DNA of 64,000 bases from Pontibacter anaerobius (GTDB taxonomy: Bacteria > Bacteroidota > Bacteroidia > Cytophagales > Hymenobacteraceae): positions 248,001-312,000 of the forward strand of contig NZ_JAPFQO010000006.1 in the NCBI RefSeq assembly GCF_026241195.1, written 5' to 3'. This document shows positions 46,444 to 55,916 of this stretch, one piece after another. The notes beneath the pieces are model-generated. The model did not search any database, was not told the DNA's origin, and saw only the letters and a program-made list of their open reading frames with translations. Numbering within the stretch: position 1 is the first letter of the stretch; each line of letters starts with the position of its first letter. The position numbers and the translations under genes are program-made.

Positions 46444-47445
46444 CTATCGGGAGCGGTTTGAGGAGCCTCCTCTGGAAGAGCCTCCTTTTTTGGCTCCGCC
46501 TCTAAAGCCCCCTCTGTCTGGTGTACCCTTGGCACCACCTCTAGAACCTTTGGAGCTTCCCGATCCTGTTGCAGCTGGCCTGGACTTTCCGATGCGTTTG
46601 CCGGAGCCACTAAACTCCGCGGCACCAGATTTTACTGGCTTTTGGTAGGCACGGCGCTCAGCTGGCTGGTCTTTTCCGGCAGCTCCTCTTGTTTTAAAAT
46701 CTTTGAAGTCTGTTTTACCTTTAGCGGCTTTGTCAGGCTTGGCAGCGGCAATCTGCTTCAGGTTTTCTACTTCCTGTGCGGTTAGTGTGCGCCAGTGGCC
46801 TTTTTGCAGTTTCGTAAGGGTGATGCTCTCTATTCTGATGCGTTGCAGAAACGTAACTGTATAGCCCAGCGCCTCGCAGATTTTCTTGATGCCGTGGTTC
46901 ATGCCCGGCTCCAGCACTATTCTAAACCTCGTTGTAGATTCTTTTTTAACAACAGCCTTCTTCGGGTTTCCATCAACAAAGGAAGCACAGGCCTCGCTGA
47001 GTTTAGAAATGAACTCCGATGAAAACGGCTTGTTTACAGTCACGATCAGCTCTTTCTCCAATCTGTTATCGGATTTAGAGAGCTTTCTCACAAAGTCGTT
47101 GTCATTGCTCAGAAACAGAACGCCCTCATCTTCCCGGTCCAGCTTGCCGATAGGGTGCAGGGAAGCGGGGTGGTTAATAGCCCGCACCACGTTATCGCGT
47201 ACGCCCATATCATCGGTAGCCGACATGCCCGATGGCTTGTGCAGTACCATAAAAACGGGTGCTTCGTCACGCACGTTCAGGAGCTGGTCATCTACCCTTA
47301 TCTTGTCTTTAGGCGTAACTTTTGTGCCTGCATCTGGCTCTTTGCCGTTCACGGTTACTCTTCCTTCCTCAATCAGGCGGTCAGCCTCACGGCGGGAGCA
47401 AAAGCCCGAGTCGCTAATGAATTTATTTAGTCGCTTTGGTTCCAT
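46444..47445 (-). CDS. Divergent RluF-type pseudouridine synthase paralogue
   Basis: 333 residues: S4 RNA-binding domain ([20 protein letters not shown]), RsuA/RluF catalytic domain, and a Gly/Arg/Ser-rich basic tail (about 240-333). The catalytic Asp is kept in IGKLDREDEG (near 101), but conserved neighbours differ from its sister gene: GKLDREDEG instead of GRLDKDSEG, and GMNHGIKKICEALGY instead of [15 protein letters not shown]. It is downstream of that gene by 138 bases, same strand and the same length, so it looks like an old tandem duplicate with a changed role or target. Confidence 0.85.
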   Translation of the reverse strand: MEPKRLNKFISDSGFCSRREADRLIEEGRVTVNGKEPDAGTKVTPKDKIRVDDQLLNVRDEAPVFMVLHKPSGMSATDDMGVRDNVVRAINHPASLHPIGKLDREDEGVLFLSNDNDFVRKLSKSDNRLEKELIVTVNKPFSSEFISKLSEACASFVDGNPKKAVVKKESTTRFRIVLEPGMNHGIKKICEALGYTVTFLQRIRIESITLTKLQKGHWRTLTAQEVENLKQIAAAKPDKAAKGKTDFKDFKTRGAAGKDQPAERRAYQKPVKSGAAEFSGSGKRIGKSRPAATGSGSSKGSRGGAKGTPDRGGFRGGAKKGGSSRGGSSNRSR

Positions 47446-47583
47446 GGTGTTTTGGCGTTGGGTGGCAGTACTATGTAGTATGCGCTGCCGTGTTTTGTTA
47501 CGCCGGATTTAAATGTGAGGTCAAAATTAAGGGAAAAGCACAGCTTAACCTATTGCTGCAGCAAAGTAGGCAGTATTTCCTGC

Positions 47584-48585
47584 TTATCTTCTTCTGCCGC
47601 CCTTGGCAGCACCGCTTTTGCCCGATGCACCTCTGTTTCTTCCGCTTCCGCCTGTGGTACCCTTTGCTGCGCCTCGTGCGCCTCTTCCGCTTCCGGTGGA
47701 GCTTTTAGACTTGTCGCGTTTACCATCGGCAGCACTTTTACCACTCTTGGCACCGCCACCTGTACGGCTGGGTTTGCCGGCAGGGGAGAAGCCGCCACGC
47801 GGCTTTGGCTTACTGCTTATCGCTGGCGCGGTTGCTTCGGCTTTGCGCTTTTTGTTGGTCGAGCCTTCCTCGGTTTTGGTGGAGTGCTCTACCAGCCGCA
47901 TCATCTCGGCCACCTCGGCATCTGTCATGTTGCGCCACTGGCCCAGCGGAATCTTTGCCAGCGACAGGTGCATGATGCGTGTGCGCTGCAAGATGTGTAC
48001 TTCGTAGCCCAGTGCTTCGCACATACGCCGAATCTGGCGGTTCATGCCCTGTGTAAGTATGATCCGGAACTTGTTTGGCCCCAGCTGCTCCACAAAGCAC
48101 TTCTTCGTGTTCACGCCAAGTATAGAAACTCCGCCACTCATCCTGTCAACAAACTCCTGGTTAATGGGCTTGTCTACGGTAACAATGTATTCCTTTTCAT
48201 GCTTGTTGCCGGCACGCAGAATCTTGTTTACGATGTCGCCGTTATTGGTCAGGATGATAAGTCCTTCGGAATCCTTATCGAGGCGGCCAACGGGGAAAAT
48301 GCGCTCCGGGTAATTGGTAAAGCTGATGATGTTGTCGCGCTGCGAGGTATCGGTGGTTGTTTCGATGCCGGGAGGCTTGTTCAGGAGCAGGTACACAGGC
48401 TCCACGTCATCCACCTCCAGCAGGTTTCCGTCTACGCGCACCTTGTCATTGGCCTTAACCCTAGCACCAACCTCCGGGCGCTTTCCGTTTACCGTCACGC
48501 GGCCCTGCTCTATCATTTTGTCGGCTTCGCGGCGTGAGCAGTAGCCGGAGTCGCTGATGAATTTATTTAATCTGATCGGTTCCAT
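47584..48585 (-). CDS. Ribosomal large subunit pseudouridine synthase, RluF type
   Basis: 333 residues. S4 domain at the N-terminus, catalytic Asp in [11 protein letters not shown], the canonical [15 protein letters not shown], and a C-terminal basic Gly/Ser-rich tail (about 245-333, RGARGAAKG and similar) that may bind RNA. Modifies a uridine in 23S rRNA; the exact site is not readable from the sequence. Upstream member of a tandem pair. Confidence 0.92.
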   Translation of the reverse strand: MEPIRLNKFISDSGYCSRREADKMIEQGRVTVNGKRPEVGARVKANDKVRVDGNLLEVDDVEPVYLLLNKPPGIETTTDTSQRDNIISFTNYPERIFPVGRLDKDSEGLIILTNNGDIVNKILRAGNKHEKEYIVTVDKPINQEFVDRMSGGVSILGVNTKKCFVEQLGPNKFRIILTQGMNRQIRRMCEALGYEVHILQRTRIMHLSLAKIPLGQWRNMTDAEVAEMMRLVEHSTKTEEGSTNKKRKAEATAPAISSKPKPRGGFSPAGKPSRTGGGAKSGKSAADGKRDKSKSSTGSGRGARGAAKGTTGGSGRNRGASGKSGAAKGGRRR

Positions 48586-48781
48586 AATGTGCCGTGGCTT
48601 TAGCAGCTGTTCTATTCCTGCTGATAATCTCAGCAGCCACCGATGTGGCTAGCTTTTATACTTCAAAAGTACGGCAAAGTGAGAGATTTACCTATTACCG
48701 GGGCCACAATAGCCTGCGACAAACCCTGTAGCAGCGTATTTGGAACGATCGGTAAAACGCAGCGAACAGGAGGATACAAGC

Positions 48782-49687
48782 TTAACCTGCCACGGCCTCT
48801 TCCCCTTTTTTATCTGACTTATTGCTTAACGTGGCGGCGGGCAGGGCCAGCAGGGGCACCTGAGGGTGCGCTGTGATTTTGCCAGTAACACTCCTGTCGA
48901 GGAGGCGGCTCATAAAGTTGTGGCGCTGTGGAATAAGCACCAGCAAGTCGGCCTGCTGCTGCCGGATGAACCGCTGAATGCCTTCGGCCACTTCATCCTG
49001 AATGTCAAACGAGCATTCCATCTCTATACCTTTCAGCTTTTCTGCCAGCAGCTCCAGGGCCGCACCAGGGTCGAAGCTGGCTACCTGCAGGTTGTTCCGG
49101 TACAGGTGCAGAATTTTAAGTTTTGCATCAAAGGCTTTCAGGAAATCGCGGAGAAGATGCAGATCGGCGTTGGTGGGTATTTTACTCAGGTTAGTGGCAA
49201 ACACTACTTTTGAGAAATGCCTGAACGGGATGTTTTCCGGAACGGACAGTATAGGAACCGGGCTTTCCTGCATCACAGAAATGGTGGTGCTTCCCAGCAA
49301 GGTTTGGTTAATAGGCCCGCCCCCCTGCATACCCATCACCACCAGGTCCGTGTTATACTTGTGTATCGCTTCTACGATCATCTCATAAGAGTCTCCCATA
49401 CGCGCCACGGATTTCATCGGAATGCTGTTGTAGGTTTCTGCCTGCCCTTGGGCTACTCCGACTTCTGCCCGGATTGCCAGGCCAAAATCTTCCAGGGATC
49501 GTGCTTTCCCTTCTTCCAGGGCAAGTATAACATCGGTGGCGTTAATGCTGGCAGGGGGAGTCATGATGGGGTAGAAGGCATGGAAAAGTATGATCTCAGC
49601 ACCCGTTATCCTGGCAATGTCCAGCGCATAGGCCAAGGCATTCTGTGAGTTATCGGAATAGTCGATGGGCACTAAAATCGTTTTCAT
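48782..49687 (-). CDS. Universal stress protein, tandem UspA domains
   Basis: 301 residues, two UspA-like domains. The first begins KTILVPIDYSDNSQNALAYAL and has the ATP-binding type motif GMQGGGPINQTLLGST (G-2x-G-9x-G(S/T) pattern); the second (about 150-295) begins VVFATNLSK. I place the start at ATG 49687; the longer frame adds over 75 residues with no family likeness. Cytoplasmic. Promoter region 49688-49924. Confidence 0.9.
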   Translation of the reverse strand: MKTILVPIDYSDNSQNALAYALDIARITGAEIILFHAFYPIMTPPASINATDVILALEEGKARSLEDFGLAIRAEVGVAQGQAETYNSIPMKSVARMGDSYEMIVEAIHKYNTDLVVMGMQGGGPINQTLLGSTTISVMQESPVPILSVPENIPFRHFSKVVFATNLSKIPTNADLHLLRDFLKAFDAKLKILHLYRNNLQVASFDPGAALELLAEKLKGIEMECSFDIQDEVAEGIQRFIRQQQADLLVLIPQRHNFMSRLLDRSVTGKITAHPQVPLLALPAATLSNKSDKKGEEAVAG

Positions 49688-49958
49688 GTTGCTGCTCTTT
49701 AAGATGGCCTCTACCTGTAGTGTTATTTTTCTTAAACTACACTGCAAAATTAAAGAGAAGGAGCCCCTAAAAAGATGGCACCGGTCAACCCTAAAACTGA
49801 GTTTTATCAACTTTTGCTCAATAGGTTGGTTAAGAGTAGTTGATTGGAGACTGTATGGGAAGTATAGCTTTCCAGAACATTTTATACTTACCACCAGATT
49901 CAGGTGAAACTTATTTGCAGCCACCAGACTTCTTTAGAAGCCACTATACAGGATTTTT

Positions 49959-50216
49959 ATGCTGGAACATTCCATGTTTGAACGGCTCCCGCTACGGAGC
50001 CAGGCAGAGACCTTAGCCAAAGAAGGCACCATCCTAGCCCAGCGCCAGTTTAACAGCTGGACCGTAACGCTTTATACTTTAAACAACAAGTTTGTGGAAG
50101 TGTGGACAGGGGAGGAGGCGCAGGTGATCAGTACCTTTAAATCATTGGCTAATCCTATGACCGTTTTAGAGCCATACCTGGATGGAGTTAATGTAGAAGA
50201 GGTTTTGGGGTTGTAA
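49959..50216 (+). CDS. Small uncharacterised protein, 85 residues
   Basis: No family recognised. Soluble, no signal peptide; LAKEGTILAQRQFNSWTVTLYTLNNKFVEVW suggests a beta-hairpin-rich fold. Similar small proteins occur in Cytophagales. It is divergent from the universal stress gene and converges with the DUF1622 gene. Confidence 0.65.
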   Translation: MLEHSMFERLPLRSQAETLAKEGTILAQRQFNSWTVTLYTLNNKFVEVWTGEEAQVISTFKSLANPMTVLEPYLDGVNVEEVLGL

Positions 50217-50272
50217 TCTTAAAGTTTTATACCTTAAGCAATTCAGTAGCCCTAGAAAGAATAAGGTTATGA

Positions 50273-50731
50273 CTAGCCTTTATCGGCGGCGGGCGGAGCC
50301 AGGGTACGATCCTCAGCAGTGCCGGAAATTTGTCGCTCTTCCTTCATTTCGCGGGTCAAAAAGTAATTGAGCAAAGTTCGGATCACGGCTATCGCGCCAA
50401 GTTTCCCGATCTGATCCCAGGTAGGGGCAATGGCAGTAGAAAGGATGTCCGCCCCAAGCTGAAATTCCAACGCCAGTGCCAGGTAACGTGCTAACACCAG
50501 CCGGATCTTGTTATAGCTTTCCATTTGAGGCGGGATCAGGGCCACGATGAAATAATACACCGCTAAAACTACCCCAATTCCGATGATGATCGCGCCAACG
50601 GTTTCGATGCCCAGTTTGAGCCATTGAACCCCGGTCACGATAGTGCCCTCTACACCCTCCGGGTGCAGCTTCTGAACAGGCTCAGGTATACTTTCCTGCA
50701 AGAAAAAAACTAACTGCTGGTACATGTACAT
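50273..50731 (-). CDS. DUF1622 membrane protein
   Basis: 152 residues with three membrane helices (about 40-65, 82-100, 108-125), a core motif LVLARYLALALEFQLGADILSTAI that marks DUF1622, and a soluble basic C-terminus. Function unknown. Convergent with the preceding small gene. Confidence 0.85.
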   Translation of the reverse strand: MYMYQQLVFFLQESIPEPVQKLHPEGVEGTIVTGVQWLKLGIETVGAIIIGIGVVLAVYYFIVALIPPQMESYNKIRLVLARYLALALEFQLGADILSTAIAPTWDQIGKLGAIAVIRTLLNYFLTREMKEERQISGTAEDRTLAPPAADKG

Positions 50732-50835
50732 GTAAGGCTCCTAATGGCTTTAAACAGGAATTTAAGCTCTATACCTGTCTGTCCTGTGTAAGGTTTTTCA
50801 TAGCAAAAGGATACTTACAATGACCCTAAACGCAA

Positions 50836-50886
50836 CAGCGCCACAGTTGTTAAACTATGGCGCTGCTGTGTTGAAATCAATTTCAA
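50836..50886. repeat. Two hairpins downstream of the metalloprotease
   Basis: CAGCGCCA (50836-50843) with TGGCGCTG (50858-50865), inner AGTT/AACT; then the perfect 16-base TTGAAAT-CA-ATTTCAA (50871-50886) abutting the metalloprotease stop. They may end the minus-strand transcript, though no T-run follows. Confidence 0.5.
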
Positions 50887-53334
50887 TTACTCACATCCCA
50901 AAATTTCCCAGCTTCCGATCGGGGAGCCTGGAGGTAGGTCCAGGGTTTTGCTTGGCTGCACCTCCTCCGACACCGGACGGTTCAGGCGTTCCAGCGCGAA
51001 GGTGAGGTGGGCGTGGTAGGTGCCCTGCTTGTTGCTGCGTAGCCTGGATTGGATGTACTTCTTAAGGTCTTCCAGTGTGGCGGTGGCTACGGCGCGTGCC
51101 TGGTAAGAGGTGTTTTCGTTATGGGCCAGGGCCTTCAGGTGCGTCAGTACGACTTGCTCTGTCTGCAGTTGCACCTGCTCCTGCAGGCCTTTCTCGCGGC
51201 GGCTTTTCCAGGTGTTCTGCACCAGTTGCTCCGTCACATCCTGCAGGCTAAGGCTGTTGCTGCGGGCACCCAGTTCCACTAGGCGCGAGGCACGCTCCGG
51301 GTGTAGCAGAAACGAAAGCGTAAAATCTGCAGAGGCCTCTGCGGCGGCCAGCGGGTCGAAGGTTAGGCCTGTGCGCTTGGCAAAAAGCTCACGGCTGTTG
51401 GGCAGACCAGGTGCCCTTGGCGGAATCAGCTGAATAATCTGCTCCGGCAGGGTAAGCACCTCGGGCGAGAGGGTTTTAAGCATGGCCTCCAGCGCCTGCT
51501 GCTGCTCGCGCTTGTTTAGCACCTCGGTTATCAACTGGCCATCGCCGCGCACGGCATAGGTATAGTTTATTCCACCTATCAATTTGGCCACAGCCTCTGT
51601 CTGGTAGCGGTGGAAATTGTAGATCGGCACCAGCACATCCTCCAGCGTGCTCATGGCTGCACCTGGTTTTATGTTCTTCTCCGATAAATTCTGTATCGCC
51701 TTCTCCCGTACACGCAGCACGTTCAGCAACTCTTCGGTGGCGTTGGCGCCATTGTCCCAGAGGTGGGCGGTAGGGTGCGCGCCACCCGGGGAGCGGGCAT
51801 CGCGGTCGGAGATAAACGACAGGCCCTGCGTTCTGCCTTTGGCAAGAATCTCGTCCAGAGCCTTTTGCTCGTTTGTGCCTGCCGGGAAGTCCTGGTAGCC
51901 ATAGGCTATAGCCGCTTTATCCCAGGCTCCTATACTTGTGCCGTAGGCAGCGCTTAGGTCTATGTTGCCGGTGCGGTCCAGCTTCACCTGCGGGTGCGGG
52001 TAATCCATCACGGAGGCATTATTGTTGGCCGCGTAGTTGTGCATGATGCCGAGCGTGTGGCCCAGTTCGTGCGCTGATAATTGCCGGATGCGGGCCAGTG
52101 CCATGTCCATCATCGCCTTGTTCACCGGTTTACCGTCTTCGTAAGGGGCCAGCAAGCCCTCCGCGATCAGGTAGTCCTGGCGCACACGCAGGGAGCCCAG
52201 CGACACATGCCCCTTGATGATCTCGCCGGTGCGCGGGTCAATCACGGATGCGCCGTAAGACCAGCCGCGTGTGCTGCGGTGTACCCACTGGATCATGTTG
52301 TAGCGGATGTCCATCGGGTCTGCACCATCGGGTAAAACCTCTACCCGGAAAGCGTCTTTGTACCCGGCAGCCTCAAAGGCATGGTTCCACCAGCGGGCAC
52401 CCTCCAGCAAGGCCGTCCGGATGGGCTCGGGGGCTCCGTTGTCTACATAGTACACAATAGGCTTCACGGCCTCGGAAACCTTGGCAGAGGGGTCTTTTTT
52501 CTGCAGGCGGTGGCGGGCGATAAAGCGCTTGTCTATACTTTCATCCACGGGGGTGGCGTAGTCGAAGTAGGAGATGCCGAAGTAGCCGGCGCGCGGGTCA
52601 GCCACACGCGGTTTATACTTGTTGTCGGGCAGTTGGATGAAAGAGTGGTGCTGGCGCAGCGTGAGGGCCTGTATATCCGGGGCCACCTCGCGCACGAAGC
52701 GGCCCGCATCTTCGCCGCCGGTAAAAGTGAGGGTGGCCTCGAACTCGGTGTTCTGCGGAAAATTTTTAGTGCGCGGCAGGTAAATGGCCGAGCGGCTGGC
52801 ATCAAGTTTATAGTTGCCCTGCTTGCTGCGTTTTATACTTCCGGTTACATCGTGCGCGTCGCGGAGCAGGAAGTCTGTGGCATCCACCAGTACTTTGTCG
52901 GCGTCTTCGGCCTCGGCTTTAAATCCCCAAAGTATAGACTTGGCAAAAGACTCCTCCACGGCACGGGATTCGTTCTTATTCTCCGTGATGGCGCGGTAAT
53001 CAAGGTTGGGCTGCACAAGCATCACCTTCGGACCAATCTTCTCAAAGTATACCACGCGCTGCCCGCCCAGTTGTCCGCGGTCCAGGCCGATGTCGTTGGA
53101 GCCGAGGCCGGAGGGGAGGGAGTTGACATATAGGAATTCCTGATTCAGTTTATCTATCTCCAGCCATAATTTGCCGGCAGCATCATCATAGTAAAACGTA
53201 AAATAGCCAGGATACTTTTGCATGCCAGCGGTTTTGGAGGCGATGCCTGGTAGCTTCTGGGCCATGGCTACACCTGCCGTGAGCAGCGGCAGCACCAGCA
53301 GCAGCCATAGAGTTTTTGTAAAGGATGATGTCAT
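50887..53334 (-). CDS. Large secreted zinc-dependent metalloprotease (DUF5117/DUF4953 type)
   Basis: 815 residues with signal peptide (LWLLLVLPLLTAGVAMAQ). The N-terminal half matches DUF5117-type regions (GYFTFYYDDAAGKLWLEI). The catalytic zinc site is HELGHTLGIMHNY (HExxHxxGxxH, near 435-445), with the Met-turn-like VMDYPHP about 12 residues later, as in metzincins. Family members are common in Bacteroidota; their substrates are unknown. Stands alone. Confidence 0.9.
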   Translation of the reverse strand: MTSSFTKTLWLLLVLPLLTAGVAMAQKLPGIASKTAGMQKYPGYFTFYYDDAAGKLWLEIDKLNQEFLYVNSLPSGLGSNDIGLDRGQLGGQRVVYFEKIGPKVMLVQPNLDYRAITENKNESRAVEESFAKSILWGFKAEAEDADKVLVDATDFLLRDAHDVTGSIKRSKQGNYKLDASRSAIYLPRTKNFPQNTEFEATLTFTGGEDAGRFVREVAPDIQALTLRQHHSFIQLPDNKYKPRVADPRAGYFGISYFDYATPVDESIDKRFIARHRLQKKDPSAKVSEAVKPIVYYVDNGAPEPIRTALLEGARWWNHAFEAAGYKDAFRVEVLPDGADPMDIRYNMIQWVHRSTRGWSYGASVIDPRTGEIIKGHVSLGSLRVRQDYLIAEGLLAPYEDGKPVNKAMMDMALARIRQLSAHELGHTLGIMHNYAANNNASVMDYPHPQVKLDRTGNIDLSAAYGTSIGAWDKAAIAYGYQDFPAGTNEQKALDEILAKGRTQGLSFISDRDARSPGGAHPTAHLWDNGANATEELLNVLRVREKAIQNLSEKNIKPGAAMSTLEDVLVPIYNFHRYQTEAVAKLIGGINYTYAVRGDGQLITEVLNKREQQQALEAMLKTLSPEVLTLPEQIIQLIPPRAPGLPNSRELFAKRTGLTFDPLAAAEASADFTLSFLLHPERASRLVELGARSNSLSLQDVTEQLVQNTWKSRREKGLQEQVQLQTEQVVLTHLKALAHNENTSYQARAVATATLEDLKKYIQSRLRSNKQGTYHAHLTFALERLNRPVSEEVQPSKTLDLPPGSPIGSWEILGCE

Positions 53335-53567
53335 TTGTTGTTTTAGGTTAGCATAAGGATGATGTTGTAAGATAGGTATTTTAAGAATCTTTTGCCCAAG
53401 CTACCGCTGGTGTTTGCAGGTTTATACTTTTGCTTATACTTTAGCCCTCGCTGTTGCTAATGTTACAAAGGCAGATCTTCGGGCTGGGTAGCGCCAGCCC
53501 TGAAAGTATGCCCGAAACAAAGAACAGCCGGATAATGTATAGCTTTCAGAAACATGATCAATAAACT

Positions 53568-54029
53568 ATGACCACGAAACACTTTTTTGCCGCCCTTGCA
53601 CTCGGTTGTATACTTGCCTCTTGCGGCACCGAAAAGTCGGAGTATGACCGCTACTATGAACAGGATTACCGCGATTCTGTAGCCACTGCGAAGGCAAACG
53701 AACCTGCCCCGGCTCCGGCTGTAAAAGCCCCTGCCACTGCAGCCCGAAAACCAGCGGCAGAGCAGCCCAAGCAACATCCTGGCGCCATGCTAATTGCCGG
53801 GTCTGACTGTACGGCCTGCCACAGCAATAACCAGAAGTTGGTGGGTCCTGCCTATATGGATGTGGCTAACAAGTATGAAGACAACGACAAGAACAGAAAC
53901 TACCTTGTAGGCAAGGTAAAAGAGGGAGGAGCCGGAGTTTGGGGACAAGTACCGATGCCAGCTCACCCGAACCTGAGCAATGCCGATGCCGGCAAAATGG
54001 TAGATTACATCTTGTCTTTGAATGATTAA
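53568..54029 (+). CDS. Lipoprotein c-type cytochrome
   Basis: 153 residues: lipoprotein signal (LALGCILASC, Cys near 20), a Pro/Ala-rich linker (about 38-70), and a class I cytochrome c domain with the heme site CTACH (near 84-88) and an axial Met in VPMPAHPNL. Carries electrons at the membrane surface. Upstream 53335-53567 is a divergent promoter region. Confidence 0.9.
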   Translation: MTTKHFFAALALGCILASCGTEKSEYDRYYEQDYRDSVATAKANEPAPAPAVKAPATAARKPAAEQPKQHPGAMLIAGSDCTACHSNNQKLVGPAYMDVANKYEDNDKNRNYLVGKVKEGGAGVWGQVPMPAHPNLSNADAGKMVDYILSLND

Positions 54030-54101
54030 AAGCGCAGGCGCAGCCTTTCGTAAAAGGTGGTTTAGCTCCACAGTTAAAGTGACTCCAGTCAGAGAAAAGA
54101 C

Positions 54102-54980
54102 GTGAAGGCTACAGCTATCGACGCTACCCAAAGCCGCCTTGGCGAAGGCCCTTGCTGGCACCCGAAGGAACAGGTGCTTTACTGGGTGGATATTGAAGGC
54201 TGCGCCCTGCAAAACTATAACCCAGCTACCGGTAAAACGGAAGAATTCCCGATGCCGGAGCGTATCAGTGCGGTGGCACCTTTCAGCGCAGACAGTCTGT
54301 TGCTGGCCCTGCACAAGCGTATCTGCCAGTATAACCCGGCAACAGGCAAGCTGCAGCAACTGGCAGAAATCCATGATGATCCCGCTATTCGCCTGAATGA
54401 AGGCAAGTGCGACCTCTCCGGCCGGTTCTGGGTAGGTACCATGGCGCTGGATGTGCGGCCAGGGGCAGCAGCTCTATACTGCGTTAGCCCTGAATTGCAG
54501 GTACAGAAGGTGCTGCAGAACCTTACTATCTCCAACGGCCTTGCCTGGTCCGAAGATGGCCATACTTTATACTTTATAGATTCCCCGACCCGTACCATAC
54601 AGGCTTTTGATGTTGAGGTAACCTCCGGAGAAATATTGAATTCGAGAGCTGTGGTGCGTGTGCCGGAGAACTCAGGTATGCCGGACGGTATGGAAATAGA
54701 CGCTCAGGGTAATCTCTGGGTGGCGCTTCACGGTGCCGGGGCAGTGGTTTGTTACAATCCCGAAACAGGCAAAGAGCTGCACCGGGTACAGGTACCGGCA
54801 CAAAACGTAACCTCCTGCACCTTCGGCGGACCAAATTTAGACACGCTTTACATCACTACTGCCAGAGAGTGGCTTTCAGATGAGCAGCTGGCGCAGTATC
54901 CGTTGAGCGGGTCTGTGTTTGAGGTGAAACCGGGAGTAAGAGGCCGGAAGGTAAACTGGTTTGGAAATAGCCAGTCTTAG
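54102..54980 (+). CDS. SMP-30/gluconolactonase family protein
   Basis: 292 residues, six-bladed propeller. Metal-site pieces: LGEGPCWHP (N-terminal Glu), LNEGKCDLSGRFWVGTM, SNGLAWSED and MPDGMEIDAQGNLW (Asp). Hydrolyses a sugar lactone or similar ester. GTG start at 54102; no in-frame ATG nearby gives the N-terminal Glu. Cytoplasmic. Confidence 0.9.
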   Translation: MKATAIDATQSRLGEGPCWHPKEQVLYWVDIEGCALQNYNPATGKTEEFPMPERISAVAPFSADSLLLALHKRICQYNPATGKLQQLAEIHDDPAIRLNEGKCDLSGRFWVGTMALDVRPGAAALYCVSPELQVQKVLQNLTISNGLAWSEDGHTLYFIDSPTRTIQAFDVEVTSGEILNSRAVVRVPENSGMPDGMEIDAQGNLWVALHGAGAVVCYNPETGKELHRVQVPAQNVTSCTFGGPNLDTLYITTAREWLSDEQLAQYPLSGSVFEVKPGVRGRKVNWFGNSQS

Positions 54981-54993
54981 GGCAGATCGCAAC

Positions 54994-55100
54994 CATTCCC
55001 TTAGATCATCAGAAGGGTATGGCGATACAAGTCCTTACCATATCGGGTCTCCCTACTCTTCTGGGAATGACCTTAAGTTAAAAATAATGTTCCCTTAAGG
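54994..55100. other. Nested palindromic structure
   Basis: CATTCCC (54994-55000) with GGGAATG (55063-55069); inside it AGAAGGGTA (55011-55019) with TACTCTTCT (55054-55062, one mismatch); inside that CGATA (55023-55027) with TATCG (55041-55045). A second hairpin CCTTAAG/CTTAAGG lies at 55071-55100. No T-run of terminator type; the gap 54981-55165 holds no gene. Confidence 0.55.
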
Positions 55101-55165
55101 ACAGGAGAGAACATGAGTTCGAAACTGGCGCTTAAAGTGAAGAAAGCCAGCGCCCATCAAGAATA

Positions 55166-55792
55166 TTAGCCCCTTTTCCGAAGTACCAGCGTGGTCATAC
55201 TTCGTTCCTGCTCCACCAGCACCGTCTTCAGCGGCTCCAGCATTTCTGCTTGTAAAGTATACATAAGCTCTCTTAGCAGCGCCTCATCTGCCAGAAACCA
55301 AACCGGCCCGTGCTTCATTTGGTACTTTCCTGGCGCTACCTGCTGCTGTTTGCCCTCCATGCCAATGGTAGTGCCGAAGCGGCAGAAGAGCATGCCTCCT
55401 GGTTGTAATACCCGCCACAGTTCCTGCACCATACTTCTGAAGTGCGCCTCATCATGCGCAAAATGTAGTACCGCACTGCACATCACTGTCTCAAAAGCAG
55501 CATCCGGGAAAGGCAGATGCGCCAGATCAGCCGCAACAAAGTTTTTGGGGGATAAGGTAGGAGCCAGTTCGGCCGCCATCGCCTGTACTTCCGAAATAGC
55601 TTCTTCGGAGGCATCTGCCCCGTATACTTTAACGCCTGCCTGCATCAGGTACTGAATATTTCGTCCTGCTCCGCAACCGGCATCCAGCAGCTTCATTCCC
55701 TTCCAGATGCGGCCTTTCAGGAGCTGGTCGAAAAGGTAGATATCGATGTTACCGAAGATGGCGGGAATGGAGGAAATGGGCAGGTGAAGCAT
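55166..55792 (-). CDS. Class I SAM-dependent methyltransferase
   Basis: 208 residues. Motif I LLDAGCGAGRN (SAM binding), then FVAADLAHLPFPDAAF and a post-motif hydrophobic strand LQPGGMLFCRF. Methyltransferase 11-type fold. Target unknown. Divergent from hutU over 124 bases. Confidence 0.88.
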   Translation of the reverse strand: MLHLPISSIPAIFGNIDIYLFDQLLKGRIWKGMKLLDAGCGAGRNIQYLMQAGVKVYGADASEEAISEVQAMAAELAPTLSPKNFVAADLAHLPFPDAAFETVMCSAVLHFAHDEAHFRSMVQELWRVLQPGGMLFCRFGTTIGMEGKQQQVAPGKYQMKHGPVWFLADEALLRELMYTLQAEMLEPLKTVLVEQERSMTTLVLRKRG

Positions 55793-55916
55793 GAACAGAA
55801 AAGTATGTTAGAGTGAGAAGTATAGCATCAGACTCTTAAAAATAGCATGGTTTACTGTCTTTTTTAATTAAAATTTCAGATTATTGAACCAACCCATACT
55901 TAAAAACTCATACACT

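Noticed and set aside
47515..48537. Long plus-strand open frame (340 codons) across the RluF-type gene
   Set aside because: It is antisense to a clearly conserved pseudouridine synthase, and its sequence lacks any recognisable domain. GC-rich Gly/Arg codons on the sense strand keep the reverse frame open.
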